Shown here: in pieces, positions 53,344-64,000 of the stretch
Layout of the letters: every line of letters starts with the position of its first letter
How positions within the stretch are numbered: position 1 is the first letter of the stretch
Assembly (NCBI GenBank): GCA_025175895.1
Contig: CM046005.1
Location: 55,410,325-55,474,324 of the forward strand
Origin: Wurfbainia villosa
Taxonomy: Eukaryota; Streptophyta; Magnoliopsida; Zingiberales; Zingiberaceae
DNA: 64,000 nt
Direction of reading: 5' to 3'
Translations under genes and position numbers: made by a program
Notes under the pieces: model-generated
Database searches by the model: none
What the model saw: only the letters and a program-made list of their open reading frames with translations
What the model was told of the DNA's origin: nothing

Positions 53344-56107
53344 TAAAAGACTTTGCTATTCTTAAACTGCCATACATCTGATTCCCATTCCCTCCACATC
53401 CCTATCAAAAGCTCTCGCTGGAAGGGCCTTAGTGAAAGGGTTGGCCAGGTTATCCTCTGATGCAATCTTGGCCACAGTAACTTCTCCTCTCTGTATGATT
53501 TCTTGTATTAGGTGGTACTTGCGCTCTGTGTTTACTTGCCTTATGGGCTCATGGTTCCTTTAAGTTTGCAACTACACCACTATTATCATAATAAATTGTG
53601 ATAGTTATGGGCAAACCAGGAATCACATCCAAGTACATCAAGAAGTTCCTGAGCCACACAACTTCTTTGGCCGCCTCAGAGGCCGCCACATACTCAGCTT
53701 CCATGGTAGAGTCCGCCACGCATTTCTGCTTGACACTCCTCCATACAATGGCTCCACCTCCCAAAGTAAACACAAAACCTGAGGTAGACTTACTGTTATC
53801 CCTGTCTGATTAGAAGTCGGAATCTGTGTAACCCACAGGGAGTAATTGGTTTGCCTAGTAAACTAGCATATAATCCCTAGTCCTTCTCAGGTACTTCAAT
53901 ATATGCTTTACCGCAGTCCAATGTCCCTATCCTGGAATACTTTGATATTTGCTAACCATGCCGACGGCAAAGAATATATCTAGTCTCATACAAAGCATTG
54001 CATACATGAGGCTTCCTACTATCGAAGCATAAGAAACCACCTTCATCTCCTCTATCTCCTCAGATGTTCTAGGACACATCTCCTTAGATAAAGGAACTCC
54101 ATGCCTGAAAGGTAGAAAACCCTTCTTGGAGTTCTGCATGATAAAACGATCCATAATAGTGTCTATGTAGAAGCTTGAGATAAGCACAACATCCTTTTCC
54201 TGCGATCCCTTATAACCTTGATACCAAGGATGTGTCCCACTTCTCCCAAGTCCTTCATATCAAACTGTTTGGATAACCATATCCTTACGTCCGATAACAC
54301 CTTGGCATTGTTGCCAATTAACAAAATGTCATCTACGTATAGTACAAGAAATACCACTACGTTTCCGTCACATCTCTTATATACACAAGATTCATCCGGA
54401 CTTTGAATAAATCCATAAGACTGGATTACCTCATCAAAGCGGATGTTCCAAGACCTCGAAGCTTGCTTCAATCCATAAATGGACCGATTAAGCTTACACA
54501 CAAGATGCTCTTTGCCCTTTGCAATGAATCCCTCTGGTTGCTTCATATAGATGTTTTCCTCAAGACTTCCATTAAGGAAAGCTATCTTGACATCCATCTG
54601 CCATATCTCATAATCCATATGAGCAGCAATGCATAAGAGAATTCGGATAGACTTAAGCATGACTACCGGCGAAAAGGTCTCCTCATAATCGATACCCTCT
54701 TTCTGAGTATACCCTTTCGCAACAAGCCTTGCTTTGAAGGTCTCAACCTTCCCGTATATTCCTCTCTTTCTTTTGTAGATCCACTTGTATCCAATGGTTT
54801 TTACACCATTAGGTGGTTCTACTAGCTCCCGAACTTGATTTGAATCCACAGATTCAATCTCAACATTCATTGCACTTTGCCAAGATACTACATCTTTATC
54901 TTGGATTGCCTCGTCATATGTCCAGGGATCAGGTTCATGTTCACCAAGCACCAAATCAGAAGATTCTCCCAAGAACATGAATCTATCAGGTTGTCTAACA
55001 ACCCTCCCACTACGATGAGGTATCACCTGTGTATCCTCTTTAACACGCGGTGCAGTGACTTGTGGTATATCTTCTTGTACTGGTGGTACTAAAGAAGTGA
55101 CTTCCTCTTTCAATTCCTCCAGAACAATCTTCCTCTAGAAATCTGGCATTTGTGCTGATGATCACCCTCTGATCTCTAGGACTATAAAACAAACCACCTT
55201 TCGTTCCTCTAGGATAGCCAGTGAACATGCACACTTCTGTACGAGGTTCCAACATGCCAGCATCTGCCTTCAGCACATATACTGGACTCCCCCATATCCG
55301 AATATGTCTTAGACTAGGCTTTCTCCTAGTCCACAATTCTGTGGGAGTAAAAGGCACTGATTTAGATGGTACCAAGTTCAGAATATACACTGTCGTATCT
55401 AGAGCATATCCCCATAACGAATCTGGCAACTCAGAATAACTCATCATCGATCTAACCATCTCCATAAGAGTCATATTCCTTCACTCTACTACACTATTCT
55501 GCTGGGGTGTGCCAGGTGCAGATAATTGGGATTGAATCTCAGCCTCTGATAAGTAATTCCTAAACTCTCCCAAGAGGTACTCACCACCACGATCAGATTG
55601 TAGTGTCTTGATACTTGTACCTTAACGTTTCTCCACATCAGCCTTGAATTCTTTGAACTTGTTAAAGCATTCAGACTTGCGGCGCATCAAGTAAATGTAT
55701 CCATATCTTGAATAATCGTCTATAAAGGAGACGAAATATTCAAAACCACCTCTTGCCTGGATAGACATAGGACCACACAAATCAGAATGAACCAACTCCA
55801 ACACATCTTTGGCTCTATACCCCTTGGCCTTAAAAGGCCTCTTGGTCATTTTACCCTCCAAGCAAGATTCATAGGTTGGGAAATCTTCCACCATTAATGA
55901 ACCTAGAGGTCCATCAGTTATCAACCTTTGAATTGTGCTTAGGTTAATATGACCAAGTCTTAGATGCCAAAGATATGTTTGGTTCATCTTCGAAGGTTTT
56001 TTTCTCTTATTGGAATTAGAAGATGAGTTATTAACTTCTATTTGCATCGTGGGAGCTATTGGTTCAAGTGTATACAAATTTCCTATCAATGCACCAGAAC
56101 AGATAAT
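53344..56107 (-). pseudogene. pol: copia pol: integrase, RT, RNase H, broken
   Basis: Right to left: pre-integrase and integrase start at 55622-56089 (HLRLGHINLSTIQRLITDGP, LCGPMSIQARGGFEYFVSFI), then integrase at 55040-55621 with a stop near 55620 and a frame change near 55480. RT is at 54163-55113 (KARLVAKGYTQKEGIDYEET; QMDVKIAFLNGSL; VLYVDDILLIGNN), then a shift near 54175. The RT end is at 53927-54187 and RNase H at 53549-53773 (STMEAEYVAASEAAKEVVWL). It is distinct from the other copia families of the window but related to the 25053-30018 element. Confidence 0.84.
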
Positions 56108-57609
56108 TGTTGGGGATCGTTGGAACGCTAGAGGGGGTGAATAGCGCGTGCTAGTACCGATGATGGAATTCGTTCGTTATTGAGTCTACAAATTTCGTTA
56201 GCGCAGTGGAATAATGATAATAAAAGCAATAACGAAATAGACACAATCAAACACACCAATACACAAATATTTAACGTGGTTCGGAACCGAACGGTTCCTA
56301 CTCCATGGATCGAGCTCTAAAGAGCTCTAGCGATGCCACAAACACCACTAAGCAATCAACTCCTTCTCGACAACAAGTCGGAGGTGGAGAAACCTCGTAC
56401 AATGAATTACAACAAGTAATACAAAGTAAACAAGCAAATACAAGTGAAAATGTAAAGAACACTTTACAAACTAGGGTTTTGAGCGCTTGCTTGTCGGTTG
56501 CTTGGATGAGCTTGAAGGACCCTAAAATGCACCTGCAAATCGCCTTCAAATCACCTCACCAAAGCTCCCAAAGAACCAATACCAAAATCCTCCATGAGCT
56601 CCTCTTTTTAACCTGCATCGGGCTGGAATTCTGCCGATCAGTCGACTGCCATAAGTCACCAGTCGATTGCTGCCACTATTGTCATGAGACAACGGCTCAA
56701 TCCACACTGGAAAAGTTCCAATGGGACTCTCACCAGTCGACTGCCAGCCCCATAGTCAACTACCCGAATCGGCTCACGGGCGATACGTGCTCACGACTAA
56801 ACCGTGATCGATTGCGTCCCTTGGCGTCGGCAACATCAACATCGATCGCTCCAATGAGTAGTATTTGCGAGCAATTTCAGCTCTAAAATGGCAGTCGAAC
56901 TCTAGTCGACTCACGACATTCGAACCGGCCATAATGCCAGTCGATTGCCAACCTCAAACATGAGGTTTTAACCCAAGTATGGTGCCCCCATACTTGCTAG
57001 ACCACCCTTAGCCTAGACCTAAGCCTTCTAGCCACCTCTATCAGCCTCACGCCTCTCGGATCCCTCCAAGTCATCCATGACTTGTTCATCCATCGCGCTA
57101 GCCTTCAGGTGCTTCCATCGGCTATGTCATGCTAACGGTGTCTACACCGCCAAGGCACATTGGACTTACACTGCCAAGACTCCGCTTGGACTTTACGTCG
57201 CCAATCCATTGGACTTATGCTGCCAAGACTCCCGCTTGGACTTTACACCGCCAATATCAACCCCTTGTACTTTTCAAATGCCAAGACTCAAGCTTGGACT
57301 TTCCCTTGCCAACACATGTTGGACTTTCCATGCCAAGACCCATGCTTGGACTTTTCCTTGCCAAGTGTCCCCTTTGGACTTTCCATGCCAAGTACCCATG
57401 ACTTGGACTTTATCATAATCACATGGTCAACCCTAGTCAACCATTAAAATCTCCCTCGAGTCAAACTCGAGTCCGGTTAATCATAACCGACATTAATGTC
57501 AAACATCAATGTCAACTCACTTTGTCAAACATACTATGTCAAACATCAAAACATCACTCGAGTCAAACTCGAGTCTGGTCAATCATGACCTGGGCCGATT
57601 GCACCAACA
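56108..57609 (-). repeat. 3' LTR of gag-only element (1502 bp)
   Basis: On the - strand it starts TGTTGGTGCAATCGGCCCAGG and ends AACGATCCCCAACA, like the LTRs at 8632 and 13312. CAGTCGACTG is at 56639 and 56734; several degenerate forms follow to 56945. The + strand open frames at 56305-56886 and 57077-57450 are LTR sequence, not genes. Confidence 0.88.
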
Positions 57610-59267
57610 ATCTTCCCCTTTTTGATGTTTGACAAAACAAACCTTGAGTTAGGCCCCTAACTCAAACTCCCTAACCAATTTCCCAAATTGGTAATTTTAC
57701 TCTCCCCCTTTTTGACATACATCAAAAAGGTTCTCTCCAAGGAGGTCAATGTCTCATGTTCCAATGAGATATTACAAAAAGAACAAAATGAATGGTGGAA
57801 CTTACCTTTAGCATTTCACCAGACTGGTGCTATATTTGTTATCCCCACTCAACTTGGGCATTTTGATGATGTATTTATGCGATGGGAATCAATTACCAAA
57901 AACCTGGTCTCTCTCCAAAATTTCACAGATGCCCAGACCAATCTCCCCCTTGGTCTAATAATATCTAGGATGCCTACCATCTTCCTAGTGATAAGTCACA
58001 TATCACTCAAGAGAGACAATCCTATAAACTCTCCCAATTTCCAAATTAGGCACTCACATTCCCATTTCTCCCCCTCATGAGGAAGAAACACATCCATCAT
58101 CCCATGATGGATAACTCTTCCTAAAGGCTTGCTCCCCCTTGACCATTGCACCAACAATGTCCTTGGGAAGTCCCTAAGCCTATAGGAACTCTAAACCATT
58201 AAGGTTCAAAGTTCAACATAGAACTTTCACTCACCTTAAGATTGATACAAACCCTAAAATCTCTCCTAATCCATATCCAATGGATTTTCACCCTTTATAA
58301 TGCTTCCCAAAGCATATCCTAGGGTTAGAAGTGGTTAGGAAACCTTACCATAGCTGAAATTAGGCTAAACAAACCTTGTTAACCCGAAATCAGACCTGGT
58401 AGTCAACTCCTAACAAGAATGTCCGAATCGCCTTCATCGATCATTGCCATAAGTCGAATGATCGTGATAACTGCAAACTGTAGTTTTCAAATTCAGAAAA
58501 ACAAACTTTGATAATACATAAATAATTATATGTATTTTGAAAAATCATGAAATTTCATACGTATAATACTTATGGCTAATACAATGGGTGAAAAATGATA
58601 GAAAAATATTTTACCCATAAAATATCGAAATTGATACAAAATCCAAAAGTGAATAAAAACTTTAAAGTTTTAGCTCACTTTGTATCAATCTCATCAATGG
58701 TGATTGCTATCAAAAGATAGACTTCATCAAGATTTTTCAAAAAGATTTTAAAATGTTTTCAAAACCTTATTTTGGATCATATTCCTTGGGCTCAATGTAT
58801 ATGACTTGTACACAAGCTTTCCCAATGATCCACATATGAAATTAGATGAGTTTTTAGTTCATCTAGATGCAAAAACTATGCACCTTGAACTTAACTCATA
58901 TCCTAACATCTCACATGTATCTAGAGTGTATAAATACACATACATGTCAATGTGATGTGAGATGTGGGTTTTGTTCATCCTAATCTAGGGTTTCATGCAT
59001 TCTCTAAGACAACACTACTTGATTCCCTTATAAATGGGACTCCAAGTCATGCCAAAGTCCTTAAATCAATTTTCATTAATTTAAATGCATGAAGTATGAT
59101 CATGGCATAAATGATAGCATAATAGAGCATGGCCAATGATCATGATGTCATGGCATATGATTAAATCTAAAAACACATGACATTGAATCCTTAATCCTAA
59201 ACATGATCATGACATATTAAATGATTAAAACTAAGCATGATGTCATGACATGTTATATGGAAATCAA
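57610..59267 (-). other. 3' non-coding region with polypurine tract
   Basis: AAAAAGGGGAAGAT (on -) abuts the LTR. Inside, ATTGCACCAACAATGTCC (58145-58162) repeats an LTR-start-like sequence. ATCCATCAT-CCC-ATGATGGAT (58092-58112) is a perfect 9-base inverted repeat. Both lie at the same relative places in the element at 8632. No gene. Confidence 0.7.
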
Positions 59268-59984
59268 TGTTGGGTTTCCGGCACCGCGGCGTGTGTGTGT
59301 TCGATCATGTTTCGTAAACATGAGCACAGCGGAAGCAATTAAAAATAATAAATCTATATTTATTACAACACACACAACACACGCATGCATTTACAACAAG
59401 TGTATACATAACCGTAAATTAAAATTTGCAATAAAAGGAAATTAAACTACGTTATACCTTTCGTATGACGTGTAGCGAGAACGGCATCAACCGGAACGAT
59501 TCTCGTAAGAATCGTCTCTATCCGTATCCACGCCGAGCTCCTCGGGATGACTTCTCTAAGTCACGAGCTTCGTCTTCGTACGGGTTACTAGCCTCGTGTT
59601 GAAGACGACGTGATCGAGAGATGATCACGATCCGAATCCAAATTCGGATCCTCAAACGAGTTCTCAAAACTCGCTTCTCCGGAGAGGTATTCGTCAACCA
59701 ATTGACGAATCCTTCGTCCCCCACCTCAGAGGATTACCGGAGATCAAATCCCCGGTAAGTTAGCCGCTGTCGGAGCACTAACCGTCGTCCAAACGACGCT
59801 CCGACGAGAGGAGGAGAAGCTGTCCAGAAAACTGGACAGCTTGGTGGAGGATATAGGCGCCGGCCAACCAAGGAAAGAAAAGCCTCACCTTGATGCCAAA
59901 CCTATAGGGGATCACCGGAGGGTCGCCGGAGGTTCACCGGCTGGAGCTTGGACGCCGGCAAGGGTCTTGGACGGTGGCACAAAG
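59268..59984 (-). repeat. copia LTR, end part (717 bp), interrupted
   Basis: TGTTGGGTTTCCGGCACCG... is homologous, with clear divergence, to the left part of the LTR at 25053-27313. It is the 3' portion of a - strand LTR; the rest is beyond the insertion at 59985. The left TSD would be ATCAA (59263-59267). Confidence 0.72.
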
Positions 59985-61180
59985 TGTTGGGAGATCGGTT
60001 GGCCGGCTAGAGGGGGGTGAATAGCCCTAATTCGTCGGACGTCGTATTTTGCTTGTCTACAAAATATTAGCGCAAGCGGAATATACAAATGTAAATAAAT
60101 ACAAGCAAAATATAAGCAAGCAAGACAAACACCGAGATGTAACGTGGTTCACGGCTATGCCGCTAATCCACGATCCGATTCGTCCACGGTGAATCACTCC
60201 GAAACCCAATCACTATTGGTCTCTCCTTTGCACCAAGCTAGGTGGAGGTAACCTTTACAAACACTCCTCTTACAAATAGAATGGAAATAAGCTTGAGTAA
60301 GAGGATTGAAAGCTTTAGGGATCTTTGGGAGAGTATTAGAGCATAAGCATTAGGCTCCCAAACCCTTACCCCCTTCCTTTTTATAGAGGAAGAGGCTTTC
60401 TTCCCGTTGACACAGGATCAGTCGACTGATGCCCTCGATCAGTCGACTGATCTCGTAGCCGTTGCCCAATAACGGCTGCTTTCCACGTTGGATTCCATCC
60501 AACGGTATAACATCGATCGTGATGGGACCATCGATCGTGATGCTCGATTAATCGAGTGCTCGGTCGAGTCGACTCCGATACGCCGTGCAGTTCCATCGAT
60601 CGCGCCTTCCTGGCGGCTCTGTCGGCTATCGATCATTGCCCGGTTCCATGGCGATGCGCCAAGCCTAAACCGGTCTTATACCGATAGATCAACCCATCGA
60701 CTCGGAAGCGATCGCCGCATGACATGGCAATCGACCGTGTCGAAACCCATCCGACACTTGGCCAAATGGCCAAGTTTCACCTAAGAGCTACCCCTTCCCG
60801 GGTTACAACGCTCACTCTCATCCCTCGGAGTCCCTCGCCTTCGAAGTTCTCTTCGTTCGCGGCCACGTCCCTCGGCAGCATCAGGCACACGGCTCTGCAA
60901 TGCTCCTTCGCGTCTCTTGCCTCGAAGTCTACTTCCTCCGGCTTCACTCCAAGCTTCTCGACCGGCGGTCCCTCGGATGCTCCAAGCGCACGGCTTCCGC
61001 AAAGCTATCCTTCACCGACTCAAGGCACGAGTCATGAGATGTGAAACTCGCCATGGCTCCATGTGCGAATTACTAAGCCCTGCATGACTTCAACGCACAT
61101 ATCAAATCAACATAACCAACTAACTTAAACCCTTTGCCACACACATCAAAACCTTATCATGGCAAGAGATTGCCCTAACA
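59985..61180 (-). repeat. 3' LTR of gag-only element (1196 bp)
   Basis: On the - strand it starts TGTTAGGGCAATCTCTTGCC and ends CGATCTCCCAACA. The TATA box (CTATAAAAAGG on -) is at 60376-60386. CAGTCGACTG at 60419 and 60440 stands about 35-65 bases upstream of it. 60505-60720 is rich in ATCGATCG-type sequence. Confidence 0.88.
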
Positions 61181-61194
61181 ATCTCCCCCTTTTT
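61181..61194 (-). other. Polypurine tract
   Basis: AAAAAGGGGGAGAT on the - strand, abutting LTR start TGTTAGG. Confidence 0.9.
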
Positions 61195-62421
61195 GATGTG
61201 TGGCAATCCGTTTAAGTTAGGTAAACATTTGATAAAAATTTCTAAGGTAAGAAAAGCATGTAAGTATAAACATGACATAGCAACATGCAACTCCCCCTTA
61301 ATCAATGAAACTTTCTACACAAATTTTCTCCCCCTATCATATATTTCTCCCCCTAAAATAATTAACTTAAACATAATTATTTCTCCCCCTTTGACACCAT
61401 CAAAAAGATTAACACTAAGTTATAAAACCCATGGCATCAAGTATAGAATTAGCACAAAAAAAAAACTGAATTCGGCCTTCACTGTTCTGATTTTCAGGCC
61501 ATCAGTCGACTGGTTCAGATACCAGTCGACTGGCACATGATTTTCGGGATTTCTGATTTTTCTGGCCGAATTTCAGAAATGCGTTAAAAATTCCAGAAAA
61601 TTCGAAAAATCATAAAATTTGGGGAACACATTTCTTTTAAGTATTTCTATCAGTGAAAAATATGTTTTCATGAAAAGTCATTATATTTTCTGATATTTAC
61701 CAAAAATCCAAAAACTTTAAAAACTACTAGGTTTTTGATCATGAAAGTATCAAGTTTGACACCTAGTTTTGGTTCCAATTGTTTCAAAACATGAATACAT
61801 GTATTTTAAAGTGAGAAATTGTTTTGAAAACATATGAAATATCCAACCATGATCTTTGGGCAATATGTCTATGAATTAAACATAAGCCTTCCCCATGATT
61901 GGTCTATTATTGCTAAATTGATACATTAAATGACCATCTAAATGCCATAAGCATTAGTGGACATTTGTATCATCCTAACATCTCACCCATGCTAAGTTTG
62001 CAATCAAGTTAGCCTATAGTGAGTGTGAGATGCATCCTAGGGGGTATTTGTATATACTTAACCAACATATTCATGCAATTCTATCATGGTTAAGTATCAA
62101 CCTAACATCCTACATGATCATAATGACATATATGATTTAATTTCACATTATGATCATGAAATACACGTTTTCATCAAATTATAACCAGCATTAGGTATTA
62201 TATGATGATTATAAGTAAAGTATCACCTAAAGCATGATTTAAACCTATTTTTCATGATAATGTGCCAAATATCATAAATCATGATTATTTATAAGCAATA
62301 TTATCTATTTATGGGCACGTTATCATCACCCAACACTATCTAAAAATGTTGTCCCGTCATCCTAGGTCAACCAAAATATGATATAGGTCAAGTTCATATG
62401 GTTGACTACCCTAGGGGTTTT
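61195..62421 (-). other. 3' non-coding region
   Basis: No gene. It contains extra purine tracts (TCTCCCCCT near 61330, 61348 and 61382), CAGTCGACTG at 61503 and 61523, and GGGTGAGATGTTAGG-type sequence near 61978. It resembles the reverse of 1-360. Confidence 0.7.
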
Positions 62422-63985
62422 CTAACCCTTAAGGATGGATTTTGGAACCCAAAATAGATTTTTTCCTATGGGATTCACTAGAAATTCCTTGGGGATCCAT
62501 TTCTTAGCTATTACTTTGTTTTTGTCTTGTCCCCTAGCAATTAGGCATTTATAGGCCTTCTCATTTTTCTTCTCTTTATATCCTAGGCCCTTCTTGTTAA
62601 AACTTGCCCTTTGGCTCCCAATTATCATGTTAAGGGTATTGGAGCCTATTGTGAATTTTTCTAGGGCTTTGGTTAAATAATCTACCTTTTCCCTTAAAGC
62701 CCTATTTTCATTTATACATGCATCACTAACATCTAATGGCATATATTCATCATGTGAGCATGCATCATCATGGCAAGAAGAAATATTTTCACTTAAGCAT
62801 GCTTTTTCTAATTTTGCTCTAATTCCTTAATTTGATTAAGCATGCTTTTATTTTTCTTTTCATGCCAAATAAGTCCTTAGTTAAACTAGAAATTATGGAA
62901 ACTATTTTCTTAGGAGAGGCTTTGCTTACCATAGTTTCCATATCCTCTTCTTCTTCTTGGATGAGGAGGTAGATGAAGCTCCCCCTCCTCTTGAGCTCTG
63001 GTCTCTTGTGGTTTATTCTTCATTTGAGAAGTAGGAGGAGCTATCCGAGTCATGAAGAGCCATTAGTGCTAGGTTGGAGTAAACATGCTCTTCTTCATCG
63101 GATGAGGAGGAGGAGGCAAGGTCATCCCATGTCTTGGCTTTGAGAGCCATGGACTTTCCTTTTTCCTTGGCCTTCTTCTCCTCTTTCTTCTTGCTCCCCT
63201 TCTTCTTCTTCTTTTCTTCCTTCTTTTTCTTCTCTTCCTTGCTCTTGTTTAGGAGGGGACAATTGTCCCTTATGTGCCCCTCTCCTTGGCAATTGTAGCA
63301 TATGACCTTCCCCCTTGGTCTCCTTCCCCTATCATTAGATTTATGAAATCTAAAATTCTTAAATGCACGCCTTACCCTCCTTACCATATAGGCCTCTTCG
63401 GTGCTATCCATGGAGGAGGATGAGGCTTCGTCATTGGAGGAGGAGGGAATTTCCATCTTCTTCTTTCCCTTATTTGCTATCAAGGCCACTCCTCTTGAAG
63501 GTTGAATTCTTGGTTCTTCTTGTATTCCTTCAAGTCTTGTTTCATGGAGCTCCATTGTTGAGAAGAACTCCTCCAAGGTACTTACTTCCAAGTTCTTGGA
63601 GATGTAGAATGAATCCACCATGGAGCTCCATCTTGAGGACCGGGGAAAGGCGTCTATGGCCTTCATTACCATATCCCGGTTGGATAACTTCTCTCCTACA
63701 CTTGTTAGTCCAAGCAAAATCTCTTTAAACCTAGAATGCAATGAAGTTACCTTTTCTCCCTTTTCTAATTTGATGTTTGATAGTTGGGAGCGGAGGAGGT
63801 CTCTTCTTGCTAGCTTTGCCTCCGAGGTACCATCATGAAGCTCTACTAGCTTCTCCCACATCTCCTTGGCACTAGAGCACTCCCCAATTCGGTTTATCTC
63901 TTGTTGGGGAAGTACATTGAGGAGATGATGCTTAGCCCTTGAATTTGCAATGTGTTCCTCTCTTCTTAGTCCACCTTGTCTTCTC
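62422..63985 (-). pseudogene. gag: Gag of gag-only element, broken
   Basis: Readable from about 63985 (LNVLPQQEINRIGECSSAKE). The UBN2-like head (MWEKLVELHDGTSEAKLARR) runs to about 63650. A CCHC knuckle CYNCQGEGHIRDNC is at about 63264-63305, then a very long Lys/Glu-rich tract and an acidic Ser-rich end (stop at 63013). After a region with stops and shifts (62743-63012) the tail resumes at 62422-62742: a coiled-coil, then SQRASFNKKGLGYKEK and LFWVPKSILKG. Upstream of 63985 the frame has a stop. This gag is related to the SIRE-like gag and to the element at 10145. Confidence 0.82.
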
Positions 63986-64000
63986 TATTGGTTCACCCCT

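Larger units (their letters stand above)
51436..56107 (-). mobile_element. Ty1/copia element, - strand, 3' part with an odd LTR end
   Basis: LTR 51471-53328 (or from 51436), a polypurine tract at 53329-53343, then pol read right to left to 56107, where a gag-only element interrupts it. A PBS-like sequence lies just left of the LTR (see findings). It is inserted in the outer Athila LTR. Gag and 5' LTR are outside the window. Confidence 0.82.
56108..59267 (-). mobile_element. Gag-only (TR-GAG-like) element, - strand, LTR and 3' non-coding part
   Basis: LTR 56108-57609, polypurine tract 57610-57623, and 57624-59267 matching the reverse of the 11729-13297 region. At 59268 it is interrupted by another LTR before gag is reached. 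TSD on the left would be ATAAT (56103-56107); the right partner is not seen. Confidence 0.82.
59985..64000 (-). mobile_element. Gag-only (TR-GAG-like) element, - strand, runs off the window
   Basis: 3' LTR 59985-61180, polypurine tract, non-coding region and gag. Its gag is followed directly by non-coding DNA and the 3' LTR, with no pol, so it is gag-only like the 8632 element. The left TSD would be CAAAG (59980-59984). The 5' LTR lies beyond 64000. Confidence 0.85.

Noticed and set aside
56305..56886. 193-codon + strand open frame
   Set aside because: It runs antisense through a gag-only LTR, including the palindrome block and TATA region; no domain, and it is not kept in the related LTRs.

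Overview
The window reads as plant nuclear intergenic DNA from a large, repeat-rich genome. I found no host gene, rRNA, tRNA or CRISPR. Essentially all of the 64 kb is transposable elements inserted into one another: Ty1/copia, gag-only (TR-GAG-like) derivatives, Ty3/gypsy Athila-type elements, a solo LTR of probable Tekay/Del type and one 17.4-kb CACTA (En/Spm) DNA transposon. A flowering plant is certain from these families; a monocot, perhaps Zingiberales, is only an impression from the look of the SIRE-like and gag-only elements.

Layout. 1-360 is the 3' internal part of a gag-only element. It is cut by a SIRE-like copia element (LTR 361-1480, gag to 2128). That is cut by a second copia element on the + strand (LTR 2129-4332, gag and protease, then integrase to 7061). 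The integrase is split by the CACTA element (7062-24442, TSD GAA) and resumes at 24443-25052. The CACTA element carries a TNPA-like and a TNP2-like gene, both on the - strand and both broken. The first is split by a gag-only retrotransposon (8632-14823, TSD AAAGT) with an intact 527-residue gag. The second is split by a 3.1-kb solo LTR (18746-21855, TSD TTCGC).

At 25053 a - strand copia element of the same family as the interrupted one begins (LTR 25053-27313, pol to 30018). It is cut at 30019 by an Athila-type element on the - strand. That element is itself split by a complete SIRE-like copia (31965-40590, TSD CAAAG) and by a complete Athila-type element lacking reverse transcriptase and integrase (42164-50022, TSD ATCAT). 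Its 5' LTR is cut at 51436 by another copia (to 56107), which is cut by a gag-only element (from 56108), then a copia LTR piece (59268-59984), then another gag-only element (59985 to the window end). The right ends of the outer layers are not seen and should lie beyond base 64000.

How the parts work together. The SIRE-like copia and the gag-only elements share the same primer-binding site, the same polypurine tract and a related gag tail, so the former (in intact copies elsewhere) are plausible helpers of the latter. The Athila pair keeps gag, protease and the ATHILA ORF-1 position gene but not RT/RNase H/integrase, so it would also need a helper. A 10-base palindrome, CAGTCGACTG, recurs just upstream of the TATA box in several different LTR families and in a cluster inside the CACTA element; in two LTR pairs one copy has lost most or all of these palindromes. 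These are the most unusual signals in the window.
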